A stretch of 29,530 bases of DNA from UBA1149 sp963579235 (GTDB lineage Bacteria > Desulfobacterota > Binatia > UBA1149). The position numbers and the translations under genes were made by a program. This document shows, in pieces, positions 23,824 through 29,530 of the stretch (its first letter is position 1; every line of letters begins with the position of its first letter). The notes beneath the pieces are model-generated. The model saw only the letters and a list, made by a program, of their open reading frames with translations, did not search any database and was not told the origin of the DNA. The DNA is taken from NCBI GenBank assembly GCA_963579235.1, contig CAUZFM010000027.1:1-29530 (forward strand), read 5' to 3'.

Positions 23824-25161
23824 TCAGCGGCCGGCGGCGATCAGCCCCGGGATCGTGAACCAATTTTCTGATGGCGAGTTTTCGTGGTCAGAACCAATGT
23901 CAATGTACCAGCCGGGTTCCTCGGGAAAAGCCATGCCGGGTATGGCGGCGCGCGTGCCGTGCATCATCTGCATGTCTATGACGGAGAAGGCGTAGATAAA
24001 CATGCGCGGTTCGTCGTATTCGTAGTCTACCATGGGGTTGGGCCGCTTGGACGTGCGTATGCTCTGCATGACGACCTTCCACAATTCGCCGCCCTGGTCG
24101 TAGAGATCAGAGTAGACGATAAAGTAGGTCTCCTTGTCCACGAAGATCACGCGCTTGGAATAAGCGTACGAGGGGGCCATGGGTATGCCCTCGATGACGT
24201 ACACGTTGGGGCGCAGCTCCCAGTTTTCGCAGAAGGTCATGCCGCCGTCGTCCTTGCAGGGCTCCGGGGGCAGGCGTACGCCGTGCAGCGAGGCGTACAT
24301 GGGCTTTTCCCCGAGGAGTTTCCACTTGAACCAGGGGATCTGGCCGGCGTAGCCGCCGTGACTGTCCACGTCGATATCCTGTCCGAACAGAGCATCGCTG
24401 CGCTGGGCCGTAGACATGCGACGGACTCTCCTCAGCGAAGGTATATACAGCCAGGTGTCGTCGTGGTGGATGAGATCCTGGTAACGGACCGTGACACCAC
24501 CTACTCCCTTGAGGTCGAACGGTTCTATAAGCGGGTACAGGCCGGCTTTCTGAAAGGCCTTGTCTGGATTGTCCTGCGGGCTGTACGATGGTGTCGGTTC
24601 GTGGTGAAGGCGTCCGTCAAAACGCATCAGCCTGATATACTCGGCAACGAAGTGTCTTTCGACGTTGTAGTGTCGTCGGCCCTTGGAATCGACGTAGAGC
24701 GAGCCGGTGTCGGCGTCGACAAGATGAAGATTGATGTCATCGCTGAAGTAGTGGGTACGATGAAAGTTGTACATGATCTTGTTGGGGGCTGTGGGATCAT
24801 TGGGGTCAACATCAGGAAAGGGCCTGCCAGCCACCCAGTTGACCAATTCTCCGTGATCGCCGATGCTGGTCTGTCCTGAGTACTTTTCAGTGGCCGCTTT
24901 GTAGGCGCTCGGCAGGGGAATGTGCTCGTAGGGGACGATGTCGAGTTCCATACCGTTCTGCACAGCCCAGTAAACGCCCTCGGCCACCATGCCCTTTACC
25001 TTCTCGGCGTTATGACGGGTGATGACGTCGCCCGGCTTGGCCTCGGCCCCGGCCCGCGTGGGCAGGGCAACCGAAGACAGCAGCAGCGCCAGGGTCATCA
25101 CGGCGCTGAGGGCAGCGTACTGTATCAAAAGAACAGCGGATCGACGCTTGGGTGTGCTCAT
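23824..25161 (-). CDS. DUF1329 family exported protein
   Basis: This 445-residue protein from ATG 25161 (GCGAGG upstream as ribosome-binding site) has a signal peptide of about 39 residues (...LLLSSVALPTRAGA, cleaved before EAKPGD). The body matches DUF1329: the opening PGDVITRHNAEKVKGMVAEGVYWAVQNGM, then HDDTWLYIPSLRRVRRMSTAQRSDALFGQDID and the late WELRPNVYVIEGIPM region. The family is related in fold to outer-membrane lipoprotein carriers (LolA/LolB-like) and often accompanies DUF1302 proteins and RND/MmpL-type exporters near steroid or hydrocarbon catabolic genes. No DUF1302 or RND gene is in this window. The open frame extends to 25428, but that part overlaps the epimerase-like gene and is not coding. 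Role in lipophilic-substrate handling at the envelope is an inference. Confidence 0.92.
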   Translation of the reverse strand: MSTPKRRSAVLLIQYAALSAVMTLALLLSSVALPTRAGAEAKPGDVITRHNAEKVKGMVAEGVYWAVQNGMELDIVPYEHIPLPSAYKAATEKYSGQTSIGDHGELVNWVAGRPFPDVDPNDPTAPNKIMYNFHRTHYFSDDINLHLVDADTGSLYVDSKGRRHYNVERHFVAEYIRLMRFDGRLHHEPTPSYSPQDNPDKAFQKAGLYPLIEPFDLKGVGGVTVRYQDLIHHDDTWLYIPSLRRVRRMSTAQRSDALFGQDIDVDSHGGYAGQIPWFKWKLLGEKPMYASLHGVRLPPEPCKDDGGMTFCENWELRPNVYVIEGIPMAPSYAYSKRVIFVDKETYFIVYSDLYDQGGELWKVVMQSIRTSKRPNPMVDYEYDEPRMFIYAFSVIDMQMMHGTRAAIPGMAFPEEPGWYIDIGSDHENSPSENWFTIPGLIAAGR

Positions 25162-25244
25162 ATTGCTGGCCTCGCAGGGTTGGCGCAGATGGGCGCGCCG
25201 TGGCTGTCGTACCCGGGTAAAATAACCCAGCAGCCGGGGGCACG

Positions 25245-26153
25245 TCAAGCCAGTAATTCGGGGTGAAGCGCCGCAACCATACGCTTGATACCGTCTTTCC
25301 AGCCCACGGTTGAGCGCGGTCCGGTTATCTCGTTGAGCCGGGCGGGGTCGGTGACCACGCTTTCCAGTGTGGCGTCGCTGCGCGCGAACCTCGCCTCCAG
25401 GCCGGTGAGCTCGCCCATGTAATTGCACCAGTCCTCGATGCCCACGGTTTCATCGCCGCACCAGTTGACGGTGGTGGCGGGCACGCTGGCGGCTCCGAGC
25501 AGCGCGGGAATGGTGGCCGTGTAGTCGTCTTCGTGTATGGGGCTGTACAGGCAGGGGCCGTCGCTGCTGTGCAGGGGGATCTCCATGCCCGCAGCCATCA
25601 TCTCGAGATGGAAGCCAGGCCAGCCGCCGTTGTCACCGTAGGGCACGTTGAGTCGGCAGATTATCGAGGGCAGCTCGAACTCGCGCGCGCAGAACCTCAC
25701 CATCGACTCGGCGGCAATCTTGCCGATGCTGTAGGTGGCAAACAAGGCGCGGTGATTATCGCCCAGGGGGTCGCTCTCGCTGAAGGCGTGGCGGCCGTTG
25801 GCTTCGTACACGGCCGTGGACGAGCAGTAGAGAAACGCTCGCGCATCGCGGCAGCGACTCATCAGGCGGCCCACGCCCTCCACGTTGGCGCGCAGGTCGT
25901 AGTCAAAGCTGCCGGTCTTGACGTTGGCAAAGTTGAGCACGTAGTCGAGCCCGTCGGGAAGGTGGTCGAGCGCGTCATCGGCGAGATCAGCCGCAAGGGT
26001 TTCAATGCCGACCGCTTCCACCTTTTTGCGGTCATCGGGGTTAGACCAACGGGCGAGGCCGTATACCGTGTTGTTGCTGGCGAGCTCGCGGGCAATCGGA
26101 AAAGTGGCCTGGCTGGCAGGGCCGGTAATCAGTATCCTGTTGTTCTTGAGCAA
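25245..26153 (-). CDS. NAD(P)-dependent epimerase/dehydratase-like extended SDR
   Basis: This 302-residue extended short-chain dehydrogenase/reductase has an N-terminal Rossmann region (RILITGPASQATFPIAREL) whose usual GxxGxxG is altered to GPASQAT, still able to make a turn. The catalytic YxxxK is YSIGK (Tyr141, Lys145) and the upstream Ser/Thr is in CSSTAVY (111-113). RLNVPYGDNGGWPGFHLEMMAAG is typical of the sugar-nucleotide epimerase branch. It precedes DUF1329 on the same strand with an 83-bp gap. The substrate may be a nucleotide sugar, a steroid-like alcohol (3-beta-HSD-like members share this fold) or another; sequence does not decide. Confidence 0.88.
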   Translation of the reverse strand: MLKNNRILITGPASQATFPIARELASNNTVYGLARWSNPDDRKKVEAVGIETLAADLADDALDHLPDGLDYVLNFANVKTGSFDYDLRANVEGVGRLMSRCRDARAFLYCSSTAVYEANGRHAFSESDPLGDNHRALFATYSIGKIAAESMVRFCAREFELPSIICRLNVPYGDNGGWPGFHLEMMAAGMEIPLHSSDGPCLYSPIHEDDYTATIPALLGAASVPATTVNWCGDETVGIEDWCNYMGELTGLEARFARSDATLESVVTDPARLNEITGPRSTVGWKDGIKRMVAALHPELLA

Positions 26154-26203
26154 GGGGGTACCTTCTAGCCTGCCGACAACGCTGTTTCCAGCCCATCGCG
26201 ACC

Positions 26204-26719
26204 CTATTTTATACGTTTTTTGATGGCCTCGAGCAGGCCGGCAGTACCCGCGTCGATGAGGTCGAACACTCGCGCGAAACCGTCGCCGCTGCCGTAGTAG
26301 GGGTCGGGTACTTCGCTCAGACCCAGTTGCGGCGCGTACTCGAGTAGCAGCGACAAGCGGTCGCGCAGGTGCACGGGGCAGGCCGAGTTGAGCAGGTCCA
26401 TGTTGTGGCTGTCCATGGCCACCACGAAGTCGAAAGTGTCGAAGTCATCGTCGCTCACGCGGCGGGCACTGTGTTCCGACAGGTCCACGCCGCGGCTGGC
26501 GGCCGTCTGGGCTGCGCGCGTGTCGGCGCCTTGGCCCTCGTGCCAGGCCCCGGTGCCGGCCGATTCTATGTCGACCAGCCTCGACAATCCTTCTAGCTCA
26601 ACGCGGGCGCGTAGCAGCGCCTCGGCAGTGGGTGAACGACAGATATTGCCCATGCAGACCATGAGCACGCGCACTACTTCTGCATCGGGCTTGGTGCTGT
26701 CAGGCTTGGTGTTGCCCAC
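26204..26719 (-). CDS. Low-molecular-weight protein tyrosine phosphatase
   Basis: This 171-residue protein has the P-loop VCMGNICRSP with nucleophile Cys22 and Arg28 (CX5R) and the general acid Asp139 in DPYYG, both at the expected distances. It dephosphorylates phosphotyrosine; family members also act in polysaccharide regulation or arsenate reduction, though the tyrosine-phosphatase signature is the better fit. The first 14 residues (MGNTKPDSTKPDAE) are an unusual polar extension; a shorter start could exist, though no internal Met fits better. It lies 13 bp downstream of the quinone oxidoreductase gene and is presumably co-transcribed with it. Confidence 0.93.
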   Translation of the reverse strand: MGNTKPDSTKPDAEVVRVLMVCMGNICRSPTAEALLRARVELEGLSRLVDIESAGTGAWHEGQGADTRAAQTAASRGVDLSEHSARRVSDDDFDTFDFVVAMDSHNMDLLNSACPVHLRDRLSLLLEYAPQLGLSEVPDPYYGSGDGFARVFDLIDAGTAGLLEAIKKRIK

Positions 26720-26732
26720 CCTGTCCGCGCCC

Positions 26733-27725
26733 TCAGGCAGCCTGGATGTTGTCGGTCACAAGCACCACCTTGCCGCGGGCCTTGCGGTCGAGGATCATGC
26801 GCAGCGCTTCGCCGGCACGCTCCAGCGGCACCTGTTCGCAGACGTGGGGATTGAGCGCACCCGACGAGTACCACTCGCCCAGTTGTGCCATGTTGGCCGC
26901 ATTGGCCTCGGGTTCGCGCATGGTGAACGACCCCCAGAACACGCCTACCACCTGGCAGCCCTTGAGCAGGGCCAGGTTCACGGGCAGTTCGGGTATACGG
27001 CCGCTGGCAAAACCAATGATGAGCATGCGGCCTTCCCAGTTGATCGCCCGTATGGCCTTGTCGAAGTAGTCGCCGCCCACGGCGTCGTAGATTACGTCGG
27101 CTCCCTTGCCATCGGTGAGTTCTTTCGTGCGCTGTTTGAGGTCTTCGCTGTCGTAGTTGATGACTTCGTCGGCGCCGCGCTCACGGCAGAACGCCAGCTT
27201 CTCATCGCTGCCCGCGGCGGCTATCACGCGCGCGCCCAAGAGCTTGCCCAGCTCCACGGCGGCGATGCCCACGCCGCCCGCGGCTCCGAGCACCAGCAGT
27301 GTTTCACCGGGCTGCAGCTTGGCACGGTTCTTCAGTGCGTACAGCGAGGTGCCGTAGGTCATGGTCACGCCGGCGGCGGTTACCATGTCCAGGCCCTCGG
27401 GCACGGGCATGCACGAAGCGGCGGGCAGGACGGCCTCGTCGGCAAATCCGCCCGTCAGCTGCATGCAGACCACTCGGTCGCCGACCGAGTGGCTCGTAAC
27501 GTCGTCGGCCACCTCGGTCACCACCCCGGTGAATTCACCGCCGGGCGTGAAGGGCAGCTCGGGTTTGAACTGGTAGAGGTTCTGTATGATCAGCGTGTCG
27601 GGAAAGTTAACGCCCGCGGCGTGTATGGCCACGCGCAGTTCCCCATCGGCCAGGGGCCTTGATTCGGTTTCTTCCAGGACCAGCTTTTCCGGCGGCCCGT
27701 GTTCCTTGCATAAAACGACTTTCAT
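26733..27725 (-). CDS. Zinc-independent NADPH:quinone oxidoreductase (MDR superfamily)
   Basis: A 330-residue medium-chain dehydrogenase/reductase without the catalytic-zinc cysteine/histidine set. It shows the quinone oxidoreductase N-terminus (LRVAIHAAGVNFPDTLIIQNLYQ...PFTPGGEFTGVV), the Rossmann loop GAAGGVG (147-153) and VINYDSEDL, VIYDAVGGDYFDKAIRAINWEGRMLIIGFASG. It reduces quinones or enoyl compounds with NADPH. It is the first gene of a short minus-strand operon with the phosphatase. Diverges from the methyltransferase across a 124-bp spacer in which I see no strong site. Confidence 0.93.
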   Translation of the reverse strand: MKVVLCKEHGPPEKLVLEETESRPLADGELRVAIHAAGVNFPDTLIIQNLYQFKPELPFTPGGEFTGVVTEVADDVTSHSVGDRVVCMQLTGGFADEAVLPAASCMPVPEGLDMVTAAGVTMTYGTSLYALKNRAKLQPGETLLVLGAAGGVGIAAVELGKLLGARVIAAAGSDEKLAFCRERGADEVINYDSEDLKQRTKELTDGKGADVIYDAVGGDYFDKAIRAINWEGRMLIIGFASGRIPELPVNLALLKGCQVVGVFWGSFTMREPEANAANMAQLGEWYSSGALNPHVCEQVPLERAGEALRMILDRKARGKVVLVTDNIQAA

Positions 27726-27849
27726 CCCGCCCCATTAACAGGCCCGCGCCGATGAACCAAGGCAGGGTGTTGTTCCGGCTCGCGGGCAAAGCCGCAGCCG
27801 TTGCTTTTGGGCTGCCATCCCGCTTGGATGCTCGGATGGTGTGGGTGCG

Positions 27850-28509
27850 ATGGCCGGCGAAAAAGTAGAGTCCCTGGGAACCCGTGAGATGGATCCCTTC
27901 GCGCGCGAGGTCGCGCGCAAGGCGAAGGGCTTCATGGCCGAAGAAGAGGGTCTGCGCCTGTACGAGCTTGCCCGCGAGGGAGCCCGGCTGGGCCCGGTGC
28001 TCGAGGTGGGCAGCTACTGCGGCAAGTCGTCTATTTTTCTGGGCTGCGGCGTGCGCGAGGTGGGCGGGCGGCTTGTCTGCCTCGACCATCACCGCGGCTC
28101 CGAAGAGAATCAGCAGGGTCAGCCCTGGCACGACGAAGAACTGTGGGACGAGAAGGTGCACGCCATGGATTCGGTGGGTGAGCTCCGGCGCAACCTGAGG
28201 ATAGCCGGGCTGGAGGACAACACTGTACTGTTGGTGACCACCACCGAGGTCGCCGCGCCGCTGTGGACCGCGCCCCTGGGCATGCTTTTTATCGACGGTG
28301 GCCACACCTTCAGGGCCGCCCACGGTGACTACGAGGCCTGGTCCGACCGGCTGCTGCCCGGCGGCATACTGGCCATCCACGACCTCTTTCCCGACCCCGA
28401 CGAGGGTGGGCAGGCTCCCATAGAGGTCTACCGCCGTGCGGTGGCCTCGGGTGACTTCGAAGAGCTCGAGCCCACGCTGACCCTCGGCGCCCTGCGCCGG
28501 AAAATATAG
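27850..28509 (+). CDS. Class I SAM-dependent methyltransferase-like protein
   Basis: A 219-residue protein (from ATG 27850; GTG 27841 and an internal ATG at 27889 are other possible starts, none with a convincing ribosome-binding site). Motif I is VLEVGSYCGKSSIFLG (about 50-65), followed by LVCLDHHRG and LFIDGGHTFRAAHGDYEAWSDRLLPGGILAIHDLF, the layout of Methyltransf_24-type enzymes. It probably transfers a methyl group from SAM, but the acceptor cannot be told and no substrate neighbour is obvious. The GNAT gene follows 33 bp later on the same strand. Confidence 0.85.
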   Translation: MAGEKVESLGTREMDPFAREVARKAKGFMAEEEGLRLYELAREGARLGPVLEVGSYCGKSSIFLGCGVREVGGRLVCLDHHRGSEENQQGQPWHDEELWDEKVHAMDSVGELRRNLRIAGLEDNTVLLVTTTEVAAPLWTAPLGMLFIDGGHTFRAAHGDYEAWSDRLLPGGILAIHDLFPDPDEGGQAPIEVYRRAVASGDFEELEPTLTLGALRRKI

Positions 28510-28542
28510 GCGAGTTGTGTTTCGAAGAGTTGCGGGTTTCGC

Positions 28543-28965
28543 ATGGAAATCAGTATTGCCGGGACAGACGAGGAGATCGGCCGCTGTTTTTCGGTCGTGG
28601 CCGAACTGAGGCCGCACCTGGACGCGGAATCGTTCGTGTCACGGGTCAGGGAACAGGAGACGGCCGGCTACCGTATAGCCTGCGTTGAAGTGGACGGCCG
28701 GGTGGTGGCGGTTGCCGGGTATCGCGTGATGGAGAAGCTTTCCGAAGGACGGCACGTATACGTTGATGACCTTGTTACTCTCGCCGGCCAGCGTTCCATG
28801 GGGTACGGGAGTGCCTTGCTCGACTGGCTTGTCGGCCAAGCCCTGGCGCAAGGATGCAGCAGTGTGCAATTGGATTCCGGTGTGCAACGCGAGGACGCCC
28901 ATCGCTTCTACCGGCGAGAGGGCATGGAGAACAGCAGCCTCCATTTCGTTAAGAGGCTGGACTGA
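28543..28965 (+). CDS. GNAT family N-acetyltransferase
   Basis: A 140-residue protein of GNAT size. The acetyl-CoA pyrophosphate-binding motif is QRSMGYGSALLDWL (83-96; Q/R-x-x-G-x-G), preceded by the beta4 strand VYVDDLVTL and followed by AHRFYRREGM, the typical late beta-alpha segment. It acetylates a small molecule or protein amine; the target is unknown. No clear Shine-Dalgarno precedes the ATG. Confidence 0.88.
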   Translation: MEISIAGTDEEIGRCFSVVAELRPHLDAESFVSRVREQETAGYRIACVEVDGRVVAVAGYRVMEKLSEGRHVYVDDLVTLAGQRSMGYGSALLDWLVGQALAQGCSSVQLDSGVQREDAHRFYRREGMENSSLHFVKRLD

Positions 28966-29025
28966 TCGGCACCAGGTTGTATGAACGGGGCGATGAGAAA
29001 GAGTAGCTAGGCAACGGAGGCCACG

Positions 29026-29530
29026 ATGAACAAATTTATCCTGATCGACGACGAGAAGTTAAGCGACGGGGGACGAACTCCCCTCGGGGCCACGGAGCTG
29101 GATCTTGAGCGCGACGGCGATCGCGTGTTGTTGAAACCGGCCGACATAGAACGTGCGCTCGGCTGGTCGCTCAAGGAGCAGGGCCTATGCCGTGGCGACG
29201 TCTGTTTGGCGATCTCTCGCGGTGAATCGAGCGCCGGTACGTCGTCCCTGGTTCTTGAGACACTGGCCGAGCTGCTCGGGCGCCCGCTGGCCATCGACCA
29301 AGAAGAGGGCGTTGGGCTGCTTGGCACGGGCATAGAAGAACGGGCCCTCTCGCTGGCCGGTGCGCAGGCGCCGGACTTCGAACTGCCCGATCTATCGGGA
29401 CGTATGCACAGGCTGTCAGATCACCGTGGCAAAAAGGTGCTGCTCATCGCTCACGCCTCCTGGTGAGGATGCCGGGAGGATCTGCCGGTCTGGCAGGCGC
29501 TGTACGAGGAGCTTGGTCCCGACAATTTTG
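29026..29530 (+). CDS. Selenocysteine-containing redoxin (AhpC/TSA-like), cut by window edge
   Basis: The frame from ATG 29026 (GGAGG at 29016-29020) runs 146 codons to TGA at 29464-29466, then stays open and family-like to the window end: ASW-TGA-GCREDLPVWQALYEELGPDNF. The redoxin part begins near residue 113 (APDFELPDLSGRMHRLSDHRGKKVLLIAHASW). In thioredoxin-fold redoxins the residue after this Trp is the catalytic cysteine, so TGA reads best as selenocysteine (residue 147), with Cys149 as partner in a U-x-C motif. A SECIS-like hairpin follows at 29482-29496. The N-terminal 112 residues are not thioredoxin-like and include a Cys pair (GLCRGDVC, Cys55 and Cys60). Likely a thiol/selenol peroxidase or disulfide reductase; the C-terminus is outside the window. 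Confidence 0.85.
29464..29496 (+). promoter_or_regulatory. UGA recoding site with bacterial SECIS-like hairpin
   Basis: The in-frame TGA (29464-29466) is followed after 15 bases by CTGCC (29482-29486), loop GGTCT (29487-29491), GGCAG (29492-29496), a perfect 5-bp stem extendable by one U-G pair. The loop starts 20 bases after the UGA, within the range known for bacterial SECIS elements, and GGUCU equals the apical loop of the E. coli fdhF SECIS as I recall it. Confidence 0.8.

Noticed and set aside
23884..24879. Plus-strand open frame (331 codons) antisense to DUF1329
   Set aside because: No recognisable domain or ribosome-binding site; DUF1329 on the other strand has signal peptide and family motifs.
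25162..25428. N-terminal extension of the DUF1329 reading frame
   Set aside because: It overlaps the 3' end of the epimerase-like gene, is Arg-rich, and would bury the signal peptide that begins at 25161.
26388..27662. Long plus-strand open frame (424 codons) antisense to the phosphatase and quinone oxidoreductase genes
   Set aside because: Composition is His/Gly/Val/Ala-rich with no family motif, and the opposite strand carries two clear enzymes; GC-rich DNA commonly gives such antisense frames.
27607..28617. Minus-strand open frame (336 codons) antisense to the methyltransferase
   Set aside because: No motif, and it overlaps both the methyltransferase and the start of the quinone oxidoreductase gene.
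29464..29466. TGA read as the true stop of a 146-residue protein
   Set aside because: The protein would end one residue before its active-site cysteine, sequence beyond is family-like, and a SECIS-like hairpin follows, so recoding is the better reading.

Overview
The window is about 29.5 kb of GC-rich bacterial DNA, densely coded, with no gene-free stretch longer than 300 bases and no rRNA, tRNA, CRISPR array or insertion sequence that I can see. Several traits suggest an uncultured Deltaproteobacteria-like lineage such as Binatota or Myxococcota: lipid-catabolic paralogs, F420-type oxidoreductases, a DUF1329 protein, a large secreted Cys-rich protein and a selenoprotein. This placement is an inference without a marker gene.

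Positions 1-14258 form a lipid or steroid-like acyl-CoA degradation region. A minus-strand operon (4081 to 1) encodes one full-length acyl-CoA dehydrogenase (ACAD), two short ACAD paralogs, a crotonase-fold enzyme and the start of a fourth ACAD. Diverging from it, a plus-strand operon (4192-12711) encodes an acyl-CoA synthetase, a TetR regulator with a 20-bp perfect palindrome at its promoter, a cytochrome P450, a 1291-residue four-domain protein (FGGY sugar kinase, D-2-hydroxyacid dehydrogenase, SCP2 lipid-binding domain, class II aldolase) and a KshA-like Rieske oxygenase. A second acyl-CoA synthetase (minus strand) ends tail to tail with the Rieske gene.

Positions 14337-18767 carry a luciferase-like F420-type oxidoreductase, a SnoaL-fold protein and a 980-residue secreted Cys-rich protein. 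Positions 18757-23767 are mixed: an MFS transporter, a PPOX-class flavin/F420 protein overlapping a diheme cytochrome c with a Cys/Gly tail, a cohesin-like lipoprotein, an outer-membrane beta-barrel and a TauE/SafE permease. Positions 23824-27725 (minus) hold DUF1329, a sugar-epimerase-like SDR, a low-molecular-weight phosphatase and a quinone oxidoreductase. Positions 27850-29530 (plus) hold a methyltransferase, a GNAT acetyltransferase and a redoxin.

Two observations stand out. The terminal redoxin has an in-frame TGA at its active-site cysteine position, followed at the right distance by a SECIS-like hairpin with a GGUCU loop, so it is very probably a selenoprotein running off the window. 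The kinase-dehydrogenase-SCP2-aldolase fusion keeps the recognisable catalytic residues in all three enzymatic parts and joins sugar-phosphate chemistry to a lipid-carrier domain inside a lipid-degradation operon; I know of no described protein with this layout.
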